Shown here: positions 1 through 10,552 of the stretch, piece after piece
How the letters are laid out: every line of letters begins with the position of its first letter
Position numbering within the stretch: position 1 is the stretch's first letter
Assembly (NCBI GenBank): GCA_025201805.1
Contig: MU619348.1
Span: 1-59,972 of the forward strand
DNA: 59,972 nt
Direction of reading: 5' to 3'
From: Parasitella parasitica
Taxonomy: Eukaryota > Mucoromycota > Mucoromycetes > Mucorales > Mucoraceae
Translations under genes and position numbers: made by a program
Notes under the pieces: generated by a model
Told to the model about the DNA's origin: nothing
Database searches by the model: none
The model's input: the letters and a program-made list of their open reading frames with translations, nothing else

Positions 1-417
1 GTTGTACATGATGGGAGAAACTGAGATTTCAGCGAACAAGCGATTGTTGTCCTTGCGTATTTGTTCAGATACAGCCCACAGATGTGTATTGCCTTCGCAG
101 AATACTGCTAGGTCAAGAATAAAGGCCTTCTTCTTGTCAAGAACGTCAGTAATGTCAATGACAATAGAGTGGGCCATGGTCCCAGTTAAGTAAGGACGAG
201 TTACTTTATTAGTAAAGTGATCAAGTTGAGAGGGGCTAGTTGCGCTGGAGGTGAGATGAACAAGTCCACCTGTAAGCCGTAGGGATGGTGATTCAGACAT
301 AACACTCGAGTTTTTGAGTGAACCACCAGCAACGATTTCAGTCCATGATTTTTTTGATTGTTGATATGATATCGGGCCCTTAAAGGTACCATTTGGTTCT
401 TTAGCGGAGGAAGCCAT
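1..417 (-). CDS. Partial ORF, possibly LINE-type retrotransposon ORF1-like
   Basis: An open frame of 139 codons runs from an ATG at 417 off the left edge with no stop, so only the N-terminal part is present. Near the start is a SWTEIVAGGS segment, followed by a Ser/Thr-rich linker and then a folded-looking part (IVIDITDVLDKKKAFILDLA, then LWAVSEQIRKDNNRLFAEIS). I recall multicopy Mucorales ORFs with a short SW-x-x-(I/V) motif and this kind of beta-alpha layout, often as first ORFs of LINE-like elements, but I cannot confirm homology from sequence alone. No intron is needed. It could also be an unrelated hypothetical gene. The frame is clearly coding-like; the function is a guess. Confidence 0.4.
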   Translation of the reverse strand, partial: MASSAKEPNGTFKGPISYQQSKKSWTEIVAGGSLKNSSVMSESPSLRLTGGLVHLTSSATSPSQLDHFTNKVTRPYLTGTMAHSIVIDITDVLDKKKAFILDLAVFCEGNTHLWAVSEQIRKDNNRLFAEISVSPIMYN

Positions 418-1493
418 GAAAAAAAAATTCCTTTCCAAAAAAAAACTGTAATAAAAAAACTGAAATAAAACGTCTTATCAAATAAAGGAAATTGTGCAAT
501 AAATGTCAATTTATAAAATGGCATCTGAGATTAATTCGAAAAAAAAATAACGTCTAAATCGCAGATGAGCAATCAAGATTATACTGTATCAAGGCACATT
601 CAACCTGCATCGTAAAAGATCTCACCGAGCTACTGACATTGATTTTGGATGCGGGTATAAAAGGGCAAAAACTAAAATGGAGAGAGAGAGAAAAAAAAGA
701 AGCAAAGAAGGAAAAAAAGCAATGCTGGCTGAGAATGTCCCGTTAACTACACCACTTGACAAGCGCTCAAGTATCCAAGGACTACGCCGTGCATGTGAAA
801 CTCATCAAACCTTACCTAAAAACCTATTGAAATTCAAAACTAAAATACAGAAATGCCATTGTCAATAAAGAAGAGGCATTCATCACAAAGTCAAATAGTA
901 GGGAAAATCACATCAAAAATAAGAACAACCGTCTAATAAATATACAATTGGTGTTGGATCTTCGATAAAAGGACCAACGAACGCAACATACCACAAACTT
1001 GTATTTTTTGTTATAAAAAGTTGTTAGTACATCCAGGACAGCAGCAACATCGATTAACTAAAGACAAGTTGCTTTGTATTAATCCTGCTTGTATATCTGT
1101 GAAGAATGGAAGGACGACAAAATCATGGGATGCATTATCATCCGTGGCAAAAAGTCGCGTATTTTTTATATCAAGGTCTACATACCACAATTCTCACCTA
1201 TTAAAATCAATCAATTCCACCTTGATAAATTCAATTCACTTTCGTCTATGCCAATTCCGCTTTAACTATTAGAGAAAAAATATTAAATTGCTCTACCAAA
1301 CATCAAAATGTTTTATATCAATTTGATTCTACGTTAGTATCTCTTGTACCTTATGTTATGCAGACAATGCACCGGTACTTCAGCTTAACATCTCAGCCAC
1401 TTTGATATGCTTTATAGTCACATTGGGCCCTTTCAAACCAACAAATTTTACGAAAAAAAAAAGCAATACACATCTTTCACTAATTGTCCCATC
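418..1493. other. Divergent intergenic region
   Basis: This is the AT-rich spacer between the partial ORF on the minus strand and RPA43 on the plus strand. It probably holds both promoters. A TATA-like TATAAAAG lies at 656-663 on the plus strand, too far from RPA43 to assign. A 63-codon Lys/Arg-rich frame at 677-868 follows it but has no recognisable content. Nothing else is seen. Confidence 0.5.
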
Positions 1494-2348
1494 ATGGCCA
1501 ACGAGGAAAAAAAGCGTAAGCACAAGGACAGCTCAGAAAAAAAGCATAAAAAAAAGCACAAGTCGATTACAAAGATTATTGCACCTAGTTCCCCAGCATC
1601 GTCAGTGGGCTCTAGCACGCCCCCAGCTGCAACATCATTCTCGGAAGTTGTTGTCAAATTATATCTTCATTTGGCGCCCATGTGGTCAGGAAAGACAATG
1701 GAGGGTGTCAATGAGCAACTAAATGCGTTTTTGATGAAGTATATTTATTGCATATTTTTTTTTCAGAAGAAAGCAGCAGAATCTAATTCTGGATTGTAGA
1801 TATGTTCCCGAGGTAGACGGCATTATTCTTGCACACAGCGATGTACAATTTGACACAGATAAAGGAAAGATTCTTTATGATTCCCCATTCTGCCATTTCT
1901 TTATTACTGTCAAATTCCTCGTCTGGAAACCCAAGAGAGGTACAAAGTTAGTCGGACGCATCAATTTGCAATCAGAGGATCACATTGGTCTTTTGATTTA
2001 TGGTACTTTCAATGCTTCGATACCCAAATCTCGTATTCCTGCATCTACTTTTGAATGGAAGGTCAACGAGGAAGAAGCCGCTGCAGAAGCAGACCAGGAG
2101 ACAAATGAAGATGAAGAAGGGGACGTTACAGAAGCTGTTGCTGAGGAACGAACAAGAACACAGTATGGCGAATGGATCAACAAGGCTACTGGATCAAGTA
2201 TTGGTGGGGAGGACGGTACTCTTGAGTTTAATGTCCAGGAGTAAGTTTTTATTTTATTTTATTTTTTATTTTTGGGGATAACAGCTAAATTCTTTAATAT
2301 AGCATTATTGAAGCAAATGATATTTTAACCGTAACTGGTTCTCTCTAG
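1494..2348 (+). CDS. RPA43: DNA-directed RNA polymerase I subunit RPA43
   Basis: Modelled as three exons, 1494-1738, 1767-2240 and 2303-2348, giving 254 aa. The small introns have GT/AG ends, and the joined frame is continuous. A Lys-rich N-terminus (residues 1-20) precedes the Rpb7-N-like segment with YVPEVDGIILAHSDVQF, then YDSPFCHFFITVKFLVWKPK and the OB-fold part HIGLLIYGTFNASI. These blocks are typical of A43, the stalk subunit of RNA polymerase I that contacts Rrn3/TIF-IA in rDNA transcription in the nucleolus. The acidic insert around residues 185-210 (EEEAAAEADQETNEDEEGD) is usual for the family. The third exon supplies the final beta strand. It is convergent with PUS10. Confidence 0.9.
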
Positions 2349-2902
2349 ACTGTATATTTCTTTTTTTCATATTATAATCATCAAAAAAAAATTATTAAAA
2401 AAAAACAATATATAAAACACAAAATTCTTTCCCATTAAAACAAAACGCTGTATTATATCTTCCACTTCCTTGGCGAAGCCCTGTTCATTAAAACCTCCTG
2501 AATTGTATTTCTCAATCCGAACTTTTTTTTGCGAGATTCTGATGCTGCCAAAGATCGAATTCCATAGCTTTTCCAAAGGTACTATATTACCCTCATACCA
2601 GTGTTTTCGCGCTCTTTATATTTCAAATGTTCACTCCCAAGTGCATGGAATATTTGGCACTGTAATCTTAATGAAACTATGAATACTATAAAACTAGGAC
2701 CATAATGATATCCTTTCACCCTTTTACAAACAGGTCATAATGATCGTCCGCTCTCCACAGCCTCTTTGTCTTGCTGTCTTTGGCAATGCTGATTAACAGA
2801 AACAAATAACTCTCTTTAAGAAGGTTATATGGGTTATTTAGCAGTTGATGCAGCCTTTTATATACAAGAATGCAAAAAAGGATGTTGTCAATCCACTATG
2901 CT
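2349..2902. other. Convergent 3' spacer
   Basis: This spacer lies between the 3' ends of RPA43 and PUS10. It contains A/T runs and, on the minus strand at about 2380-2659, two short coding-like frames that I could not build into a gene; see findings. Confidence 0.4.
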
Positions 2903-4758
2903 TTATTCAATGTTGGATAAAGGACGCTTATTGTTTTCATTTTTCACATCGCTCAAACTTTCTCCCTTTGCCGGTTTGTCTTCGGATTGAGGCGGCCACA
3001 CTAAATCAACGTCCATTACATCCAATTCCAATAAATCAGCAGAGTGAATGCCACCCACAGATGCCAAATTGGGCAATGTTCTACCAAGATCGCCATGTAC
3101 ATACTCTTTGATATAAGTTCCTGCTTGCGTATGTAATTGCAATACACCATAACGAGCTTCTGGGTCATCTATATCTGCGTCCTGTCTCAATCTAGTAATA
3201 GTTGAAGTATGGATGATCTTTGGGCGAACTGCAGCAGAACGTCTTTGAAATACACGCACGGGGGTCTTTTGCTGGATGGTGAACGGCGTTGATCCTGTTT
3301 TGTTGATGCGTTCAATCACTTGGTCCGTCAATGGCTCAGAAAGCCAAACAAGGGCTCTATATCTCTTGGTCTTGGTTTCTTCGCCTTCCTTGATGATACT
3401 CGTGTGATTGGGCGCAATGTATCCTAGATGTCGTACCTGTACATTATCTTTGTGCATTGGCTGGCTGTTGATTTCTTGCTCTATTTGCTTGTATTCTTCG
3501 TCGGTCAAACGAGGTGATCGTGGGTTGATGATCTCCAAGTAAAAGGGTCTCCCGGTTCCCAGCATACGCACATTGGCATCCTCTCGGCCTGCTGTTACGA
3601 ATTTAGTGTCATCCGCACGATGATATTTACGAATGATTTCAGCAAAGCACTCAGATACTGAATGCTCTGCTAATTTTCGGCCTTTGATAGCCCAAGGCGT
3701 CTGGCTGTATTCTCTCGAGAACTTGAGGTAGCGTCCACCGACATGGGAAGATGCGTGCAATAATGTAACTGTTTCAAATTTGGCTCGTTCTATTGGTGCG
3801 ACTGGAGGAATGGACGTAAAGCTAATGTCAGATTTTAGTATATAGCACAATGCGAGTGTTTCTAATCAAACCTTTTAGCTTCTTCGCTGTCTAATTGCTT
3901 TAATGCGTCAATGATATTAGGTCTTGAGTCACCAACTGTTACCCGCATTCTCTAAATCGACACATCAGTTAATGCCGCTGCTTCAATTAACCACTATTAG
4001 TATCCATAGTTTACCTTTTGGCGCACCGTCCTCAGGTTCAGCAATGGCTTACTTAGTTCAGTAAGGAACAAATGGTCTTTTGAAGTAGCTTCATGGCCGA
4101 GCACTACCGTCATTAGTAACGCTCCCTCTGCATCCAAATCAAATCCAGTCTTTTCCTGGAGCTTGAGACCAAACAAATATTTAAAGCAATCTTTGGCATC
4201 TCTTGGAGTGGTGTTTTTGTAAAGCCGGACAAGATCAGATGTGTAGTTTTCATCTGCGTATTTCTCCACGAGAGTGTTGCTGATGTGTATTTTGAGCAAA
4301 TGTTCACGAAGTAACATACCCACAGGCAGTGTGCAGGTCAGACAGCAGCTGTCAGTCTTGTAATCCTCTTTGTTCAGTTCTTTGCATACTTTGTCTACAT
4401 ATGCGTCTGCGCACTGAACAGAGCCCAAACAGGCTGTACAGACAGCACCATCTGCGACGTCGAAATGAACTTGACGGTCTTGGTACAAGAGCTGATTAAA
4501 TGCATCGTGGAGTTCCTATACATGAAAGCTGAATAAGCATTCTCTCTTTATTTGATATCTTTGGGATCTTACTGCTTCTTGCAAGGCATATAGACTGAAA
4601 TTTGCACAGGCAAGGAATCGAAGACAGCATCGGAAACAACATTTGGCGGCAACAAGGATTTCGACAATTGTCAATGCTGATTTAACCGCCAAGGCTCGAT
4701 CATTGTTCAAATGGCTTCCGAGGAGAAACTGATGCAACTGCTGCACTACACTTGTCAT
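2903..4758 (-). CDS. PUS10: tRNA pseudouridine synthase Pus10
   Basis: Four exons on the minus strand: 4573-4758, 4015-4515, 3872-3951 and 2903-3821, 561 aa, close to human PUS10. Two C-x2-C pairs (residues 41-44 and 88-91, the latter in VCTACLG) match the zinc-binding THUMP-containing N-terminal part. The catalytic domain begins near residue 256. The active-site loop AGREDANVRMLGTGRPF carries the expected catalytic Asp at about residue 337. Downstream blocks KTPVRVFQRR, TQAGTYIKEYVHGDLGRT and DVDLVWPP match the family. Known role: formation of pseudouridine 54/55 in the tRNA T-loop in archaea and animals, with a nuclear microprocessor-related role in human cells. The gene is absent from budding yeast, so its presence here is of evolutionary note. 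The start is the first Met of exon 1. Confidence 0.92.
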
Positions 4759-5096
4759 GGAAAAAAAAAAAAAAAAAAAAGAGTGACAGCAGAGAAGATG
4801 GAGGAAGGTACAGGTAGACTACCTCTCATAGTTTTACTTTCGTGTGGACTATCTTTTTCCAAGGCCACGGACTGGCTGCTACCTTGCTAACTTATGAATG
4901 TAACGTATGCAAAGTCAAAGTAATGTTGTCTTTAATATGGTATTAAAAAAAGAAGAAGGGGGATAAGAGAAGATGGCTACTTTTACAATAATAAAATGAG
5001 TAAAGATGATACAATAGTTAAAACGACATACAGCATTTAAATATTAATGAAATGGATTTCTGTGTGCGTGTGTCTTGGGTGTATCAATCTAGTTGT
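4759..5096. other. Spacer between PUS10 start and CDA stop
   Basis: This is the PUS10 promoter side and the 3' flank of the chitin deacetylase gene, both on the minus strand. It contains a 20-base A run at 4760-4779. No gene is seen. Confidence 0.4.
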
Positions 5097-7212
5097 TTAC
5101 AATGCCATCGTTGCAGCAACACCTACACTCAAACCGAGACTCATCAAAGAGGCGGTAAATTTAATGGCACTGCTCTTTTCGGCATTGGTTTCTCGAGAAT
5201 TACCGCCTGTGGCAGAGACAGCTCTGTCGACGCTAGTGTTGGTAGAGACAGGTACAGCGGTATCGTTATAAGCACAAGTAGTGTTTGAGCACAAGCACTG
5301 GCCAGCAATAGGATCCCACCACAAACTATCACAGTCATTGGGGACAGTGTGACGGAAGCTGGGGTCTGTCGAAGCAACAGCAGGCTTGGGTGTGGGGTTC
5401 TCCAAAGTAGGCTCAGAAGAAGGGCAGTTGAAACAGGTGTCCCAATTGGCAGTGTTGAAATTGCAAGCGTTCAGCAAACCACCAGAGACAACATTATTAG
5501 CAACATTAATGTTTTCTAGACCATTACAGATCTCTTTGCCAATCTTGGGGGTAGTACATTGCATGTAGGATTGGCTTCCCAATTGACTTGCAGGCACAGG
5601 GTTTTGCATCTACATAGCATATCATCGGTTAGTCAAGCAACAGAGAGATAGAGAGAGAACAAGCAAAAAAAAAAAAAAAAAGGCAAAATAGAGCCTTACC
5701 CATTGCAACAATTGCTCGTTGGTTACAAACCAAACGTCAGGTTTTCCTTGGAGTGATTGGATAAAGCTGATTACAGCCTTCTTTCGAGCAGTGGTGTCAG
5801 CAAGGCCAGGGTAATTTGTCAAGTGAGCTATCATGTATCAAGTTAATATGCTGCTTCGATATGCCAGATAAAAAGGGCGCTTACAAGGATGAATGTAAAT
5901 GCCAAAAGGCTGGCGATTTCCATTGTAATGTCTGTCAAAGTTGGCGTTGGACCAAGCAGTGACATCGGAAGGAGAGCCAGCAAGATAAACATCCATCAAC
6001 TGAGCGGTTCCTGCCGTATCTTGAACTGCGTACATGGGGATTTCCCAAACACCAGGAAGCTTCAGCTCAGAGCCACAAACATTGTTCCAACAGTCATTAG
6101 CTAAACCATAGTCAAGAGTGTATGGCCTATATATTGTTATGTGTGAGTCGTGGTCATTGAAGCATCTACAAGCAGTTTTTTTTTTTTTTTTACCAGTAGC
6201 AATCATCAACAACACCCGATGCTGAAGTGTCATATTGGAAGCCTTGAGCCGCGATCGCTCTCAAAGTATCTTGCGTGTAATTCACTAGAGTAGTAGCATC
6301 AAAGAGTTAGTATGCATAGAGCTCTTTCAAGAACAAGTAAATACTTACAAAAAGGTGCTCTGAACCCTTTGATTTTACCAAGAGGAACACCACCATATTG
6401 GTTCAACATGGCACGGGCAGCTGCAATTTCTCTAATAAAAATAATAAAGGCATTTAATGCATAGATATTTTAAGAACGATGTATGGAACTTACTGTGAAG
6501 AAGGTGAGCCTAAACAAATATACATACAAACAAACGCATAAATAAATCTAGTGTTTTGCAAATAATGCATCTAAACCTTACCGACATGAGTAAAAGTGTG
6601 GCTATTTACAAGGAAATGAGTTAGAAGGCCATGCCAAAAAGAAAGAGAGAGAGAGAAATATGGAGACTTACTCTGCAACTTCGTTTCCTTGAGCATACCA
6701 TTGTTGAACCAAGGCAAAGTTAGTATAGAGCATCGAAACATACCAAGATCCCTATACAATAACAGTATTAACTCGATGCAAACTTATAATTGTGACGCAG
6801 AAGGGATAGAAATACTTGCCTTTGCAGCACATCCATTAGGGTTCCTTTTTTTTTTCAAGAAAATAGGAGAGAAAATGTATTAGATGAAGGGGACAACTAA
6901 TATGTTTGTGCAATAGGAGACAAAGACTTTATCTCTCTGCCTCTCTGGGTGTCTCTCAACTTACTTGACATTCAAGACATCTTGGGCAGTAGCTAATAAT
7001 TCGGCCTGAATCGAGTCATCAAATGTAATTGTGACAAATTGAGGAACATCAGAGGGCTTCAGTCCATTTGGAGGTGACAGCGATGGGCAAAGACAGCTTG
7101 GAAGTTTACATGTATTAGGATCGCAAGGAGATGCTGTAGTTGCTGCTTGACTCAATTGATTTGTAATTGAAAGAACTGCAAATATAGCTGTACTAATGCC
7201 AAAAAATTTCAT
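5097..7212 (-). CDS. Chitin deacetylase, secreted, GPI-anchored (animal-like type)
   Basis: Ten exons: 6965-7212, 6820-6844, 6672-6751, 6582-6601, 6494-6509, 6349-6431, 6194-6284, 5885-6126, 5700-5827 and 5097-5609, giving 481 aa. A signal peptide (1-23) is followed by a Cys cluster CDPNTCKLPSCLC like that before animal chitin deacetylase domains. NodB motifs: TFDDS (63-67), DHTFTH (118-123), RAPF (about 153), DDCYW (184-188) and IYIHPSH (about 264-270). The metal-binding Asp and both His of the D-H-H triad are present. A Cys-rich tail, Ser/Thr linker and hydrophobic C-terminus fit a GPI anchor. Role by family: deacetylation of nascent chitin to chitosan in the wall. Exons 2, 4 and 5 are only 25, 20 and 16 bases. 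Intron 2 uses a GC donor (AAAG|GCAAGT). Confidence 0.9.
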
Positions 7213-8549
7213 ATTGATTAGAAGATAAAGAAAGAGAAAAGAGATGAATTAAAGAAAAAGCAAATCTCGATGAATTAATGCTGCAACGTTTCTCTAAACA
7301 AACGGTTTGTAAGGAGGCTTTTGATAAATGCAACAATTACTAAAGTGATACACACCAAAACCTCAAAGAGAACATTTCGCTATTTCAAGCAATATGTTTA
7401 ATAATAGAAATCACAATGTTTGCTGGAATCTTTTACATGTTGGATTGGCTCCAGTTTTTCCGTTGGATACACCTGTTTATTACCTATATGTTATTGTAAA
7501 TCTCCCGCCTATTTCGAAATAGTTATTATGTTTACACTTAATGCTACACGTGCAATTCACTCCTTATGCTTGTATTAAACAGCTTTTATGATAAACCGTC
7601 TACATGTTACATTTAACATTACCTTACTCTCTTATCAAACTTTGTCTGTTTAAGATTGTATAATAATAATAATGACGATAGCATTAAAAACAGCAAGAAT
7701 AAAGGCCAACCGAGGTTGTCGATAATTTGCACAAGTATACAATATGCATATCGCCTGATTAAATAATCAAAACATTGTCTCCTCCACAAAACGTACCCGA
7801 GATTCAATTTAATATCGTAACAAATCCCCTGTTATGTAGATATAAATTACCTTAAAGTTTTCTTGGTTTTACTTTTTTTGAGCTAATAGCTTCGATAATA
7901 GTATAATAGTAATAGTTATGTGAAAATCTTGGAATGACTCAAGCTGGCGCTCTAAATCTGCTCACTGTGGAATGGTCGACATTACCAAACAAAACGATTT
8001 GGATAGAAATTGCTTTGTCACTGTGGGTGCATAGCTATGGTTTATATCATGGCATGGGATAATTTGACAAGTGAAAAAAAAAAAAAGACTGAACATGACT
8101 AAACACCGATGGATGGCCCCTGATTTTGAGCATGTCGAATATGATAAATCGAATTTACGTTAAAAATTATGTAGACATGAATCGTGTATTTAGTATACAC
8201 ATCTTTACAAAGTAAAATAGATGACTCTTGGCGAGAAAAAAAAAAAAGGCTCATGAAAAAACCATTGCTAACGCTTTTGTCTACTGAAAGTATTCGATAC
8301 TTTACTCGCTTACATTGCCACTATCCCTCTATACAGCTTTGTGTAAGGCTCCAGTCTCTATCCAAAGTAATCAGCAAAAAGCAGTGATTTTCATGAAAAC
8401 TATCACAATATCGCCCATAACTTGCCATCAACAACAGTTGAGTATCAACTTTAGGTTCTTATACATGTAATATAAATTACCTTGAAATTTTTCTTTAATA
8501 AAAATAATACGACTGTTCAGTCTCGCTAACTCTTTTTTGTTCATATCTT

Positions 8550-8813
8550 TCACACTTGAAACATTTTCCATGGATCTGGAATGGCAATATTAATGGTAAT
8601 CGGTGTTTTTAGGATGGCTATGCTTAATTGAGCCATCCTAGCAACTGATCCGGTGGAAACATGATCGTAAGAAGACCGGTGTTGACATTGTTGACATTGT
8701 TGACACTGTCGACATCCCCAACACCATTGGCTCCTCGTCAACTTGAAGATCCATCGGTTTAGCTCCGCATTCATCAACAACACATCCTCGCCCATATCCT
8801 CATAAAATTGCAT
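8550..8813 (-). CDS. Possible small Cys-rich ORF
   Basis: An 87-codon frame with the segment WCWGCRQCQQCQQCQ, resembling stacked C-x2-C pairs, followed by a less biased tail ending DPWKMFQV. The Cys repeats come from a 9-base tandem repeat (8682-8716), and an inverted repeat (8610-8640) lies inside the frame. I do not recognise a family. It may be a short gene, a decayed zinc-ribbon fragment, or chance translation of a repeat. It lies 180 bases upstream of the DGAT2 start on the opposite strand. Confidence 0.22.
   Translation of the reverse strand: MQFYEDMGEDVLLMNAELNRWIFKLTRSQWCWGCRQCQQCQQCQHRSSYDHVSTGSVARMAQLSIAILKTPITINIAIPDPWKMFQV
8610..8640. repeat. Perfect 10-bp inverted repeat with 11-base loop
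   Basis: Arm TAGGATGGCT at 8610-8619 and arm AGCCATCCTA at 8631-8640 are exact reverse complements. The position is upstream of DGAT2 and inside the minus-strand Cys-rich frame. The function is unknown. Confidence 0.7.
8682..8716. repeat. 9-base tandem repeat, about four units
   Basis: Units TTGACATTG, TTGACATTG and TTGACACTG, then a diverged TCGACATC. A related pair, TTGTTGACAGTGTTGACA, occurs near 17502-17519, in another intergenic region. Confidence 0.7.
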
Positions 8814-8996
8814 GTGAACGAGATGTTAAATTCAAAACCAGCGACGTTCTGGAGGGACAGTACAGCGCAATGATAAGGATTGACGCATGTGAGATGGAGG
8901 TAATGGTATGACAAATGTTTAAAATAGCCTGTTTTTCATCTTTTTTATCTTTTTCTTTTTTTTTTTCTTTATTTGTTTGTCGCTTCCAAAGACAAA

Positions 8997-10353
8997 ATGG
9001 ATTCATCAGCAGAAACGTTGGTGGCATCAGAATCAACAGATGCACATATTGTACCTGAAAAGCAACAATATAGACAAGTGCGCTGGGCTCCTATAAGAGG
9101 TATTCCAATTGAAAGGCGATTACAAATGCTGGCTGTCTGTACCTGGATTAGTCTCTTCTTTGTATGTATCTCGCTCTTTATTTTCATGGCTACATGCAAG
9201 TTTTTATGGCCAGTCTTGATTGCGTACATCACATTTCTGTTTGTCGATAAAGCACCTGAATCAGGCGGCAGACGATTTGAAAGTGCTCGACGTTGGACAA
9301 TTTGGAGATACTTTGCCGACTATTTCCCTGTGCGATTGGTCAAGGTACATATATACAGTAAATGTCTTGACTATAGAGTTGATACGATGCTTATAAACGT
9401 TATGGTTGCACATAGGAACAAGATCTTGATCCCAAAAAGAACTATGTCTTTGGTTACGCGCCCCATGGTATTATTTCAATAGGAGCCTTGTACGCATGAT
9501 TTCTTAAGCAATAACGCCAAATCTCAAGTATTTCTAACCTATGATTCTTTTTCAAGGACCAACTTTGCAACAGAAGCAACTGGGTTTTCAGAAATGTTCC
9601 CAGGAATTACACCATCTTTACTTACATTGACGTCAAACTTCCGCATCCCATTCTACAGAGACTTGATCATGTCGCTCGGTATCGCAGCAGTATCTCGTCG
9701 ATCCTGCGCGTCGATACTGTCATCAGGTCCAGGTAGATCGATTGTTATTGTTGTGGGAGGAGCAGCAGAATCGTTGAATGCTCGCCCAGGTATAGCTGAT
9801 TTAGTCTTGAGAAAACGATTGGGGTTCATTCGCCTGGCAATCCAGCAGGGCGCCTCCTTAGTTCCTGTGTTTTCATTTGGCGAAAACGAATTGTATGACC
9901 AACTGGATAATTCAAAGGGAAGTAAAGTGTTCATGTGTCAGAAAAAGATGCAATCGTTGTTTGGTTTTACAATGCCATTGTTTCATGCTCGCGGTATTTT
10001 CAACTGTAAGTATATTTTGGTATATGTATAGTGTTATTTGCGAATGGAGAGATTCACACAGGCACTTGTCGGCATATAGATGATTTTGGGCTTATCCCGT
10101 TCAGACACCATATTTATACAGTTGGTAAGGTCTTTTTGAGGTTGGTGGAATTTTGTCATGGTCTAATTTTGTACGTATGTTAGTTGGTAAACCTATTCCT
10201 GTCCCTGCGCTGGAAGAAGGTCAAACTGAACCTACTCAGGAACAAATTTTGCAAGTTCAAAAGCTATATATTGAAGAGCTTTATTTTATTTATAACAAGT
10301 ATAAGGATGTTTATGCTCAAGATCGCAAGCAAGAGCTTCGTATTACAGATTAA
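8997..10353 (+). CDS. DGA1: Diacylglycerol acyltransferase type 2 (DGAT2/Dga1)
   Basis: Five exons: 8997-9344, 9416-9489, 9557-10005, 10080-10124 and 10184-10353, giving 361 aa, a normal DGAT2 length. After a short polar N-terminus there are paired hydrophobic segments (about 45-90) that would embed the protein in the ER or lipid-droplet membrane. The acyltransferase motif appears as YVFGYAPHG (126-134), with the PHG core and its His. Then come FREADY-like RNFRIPFYR-type sequence, GGAAESL (208-214) and NYDFGLIPFRH. Reaction by family: acyl-CoA plus diacylglycerol to triacylglycerol, the last step of storage-lipid synthesis. The start is the only ATG in frame near the T-rich leader. Confidence 0.93.
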
Positions 10354-10552
10354 TAATCACTTTGAATGGCATAATCACATACTTCTTTTCTTTTCTTTTT
10401 TTTTTTTTTTTATTTATTTACGCATGAAAACCCCCATTTTTTGTTCATACCATTCACTATATCACTCTCGCAACTTTCGTCGACAGAAAACTGTATTAAA
10501 AGCAAATCTAATAACTGTCAGCCGAAATATAATACATGTGCATGATGAAAAG

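Larger units (their letters stand above)
7213..8996. other. Divergent intergenic region with a small Cys-rich ORF
   Basis: This 1.8 kb spacer separates the chitin deacetylase start from the DGAT2 start, so it should carry both promoters. Most of it shows no coding frame of substance. The part at 8550-8813 is listed separately. Long T runs at 8941-8970 precede the DGAT2 start. Confidence 0.4.

Noticed and set aside
677-868. 63-codon plus-strand frame after a TATA-like site
   Set aside because: Lys/Arg-rich low-complexity start from an AG-rich repeat and no recognisable content; kept only as part of the intergenic note.
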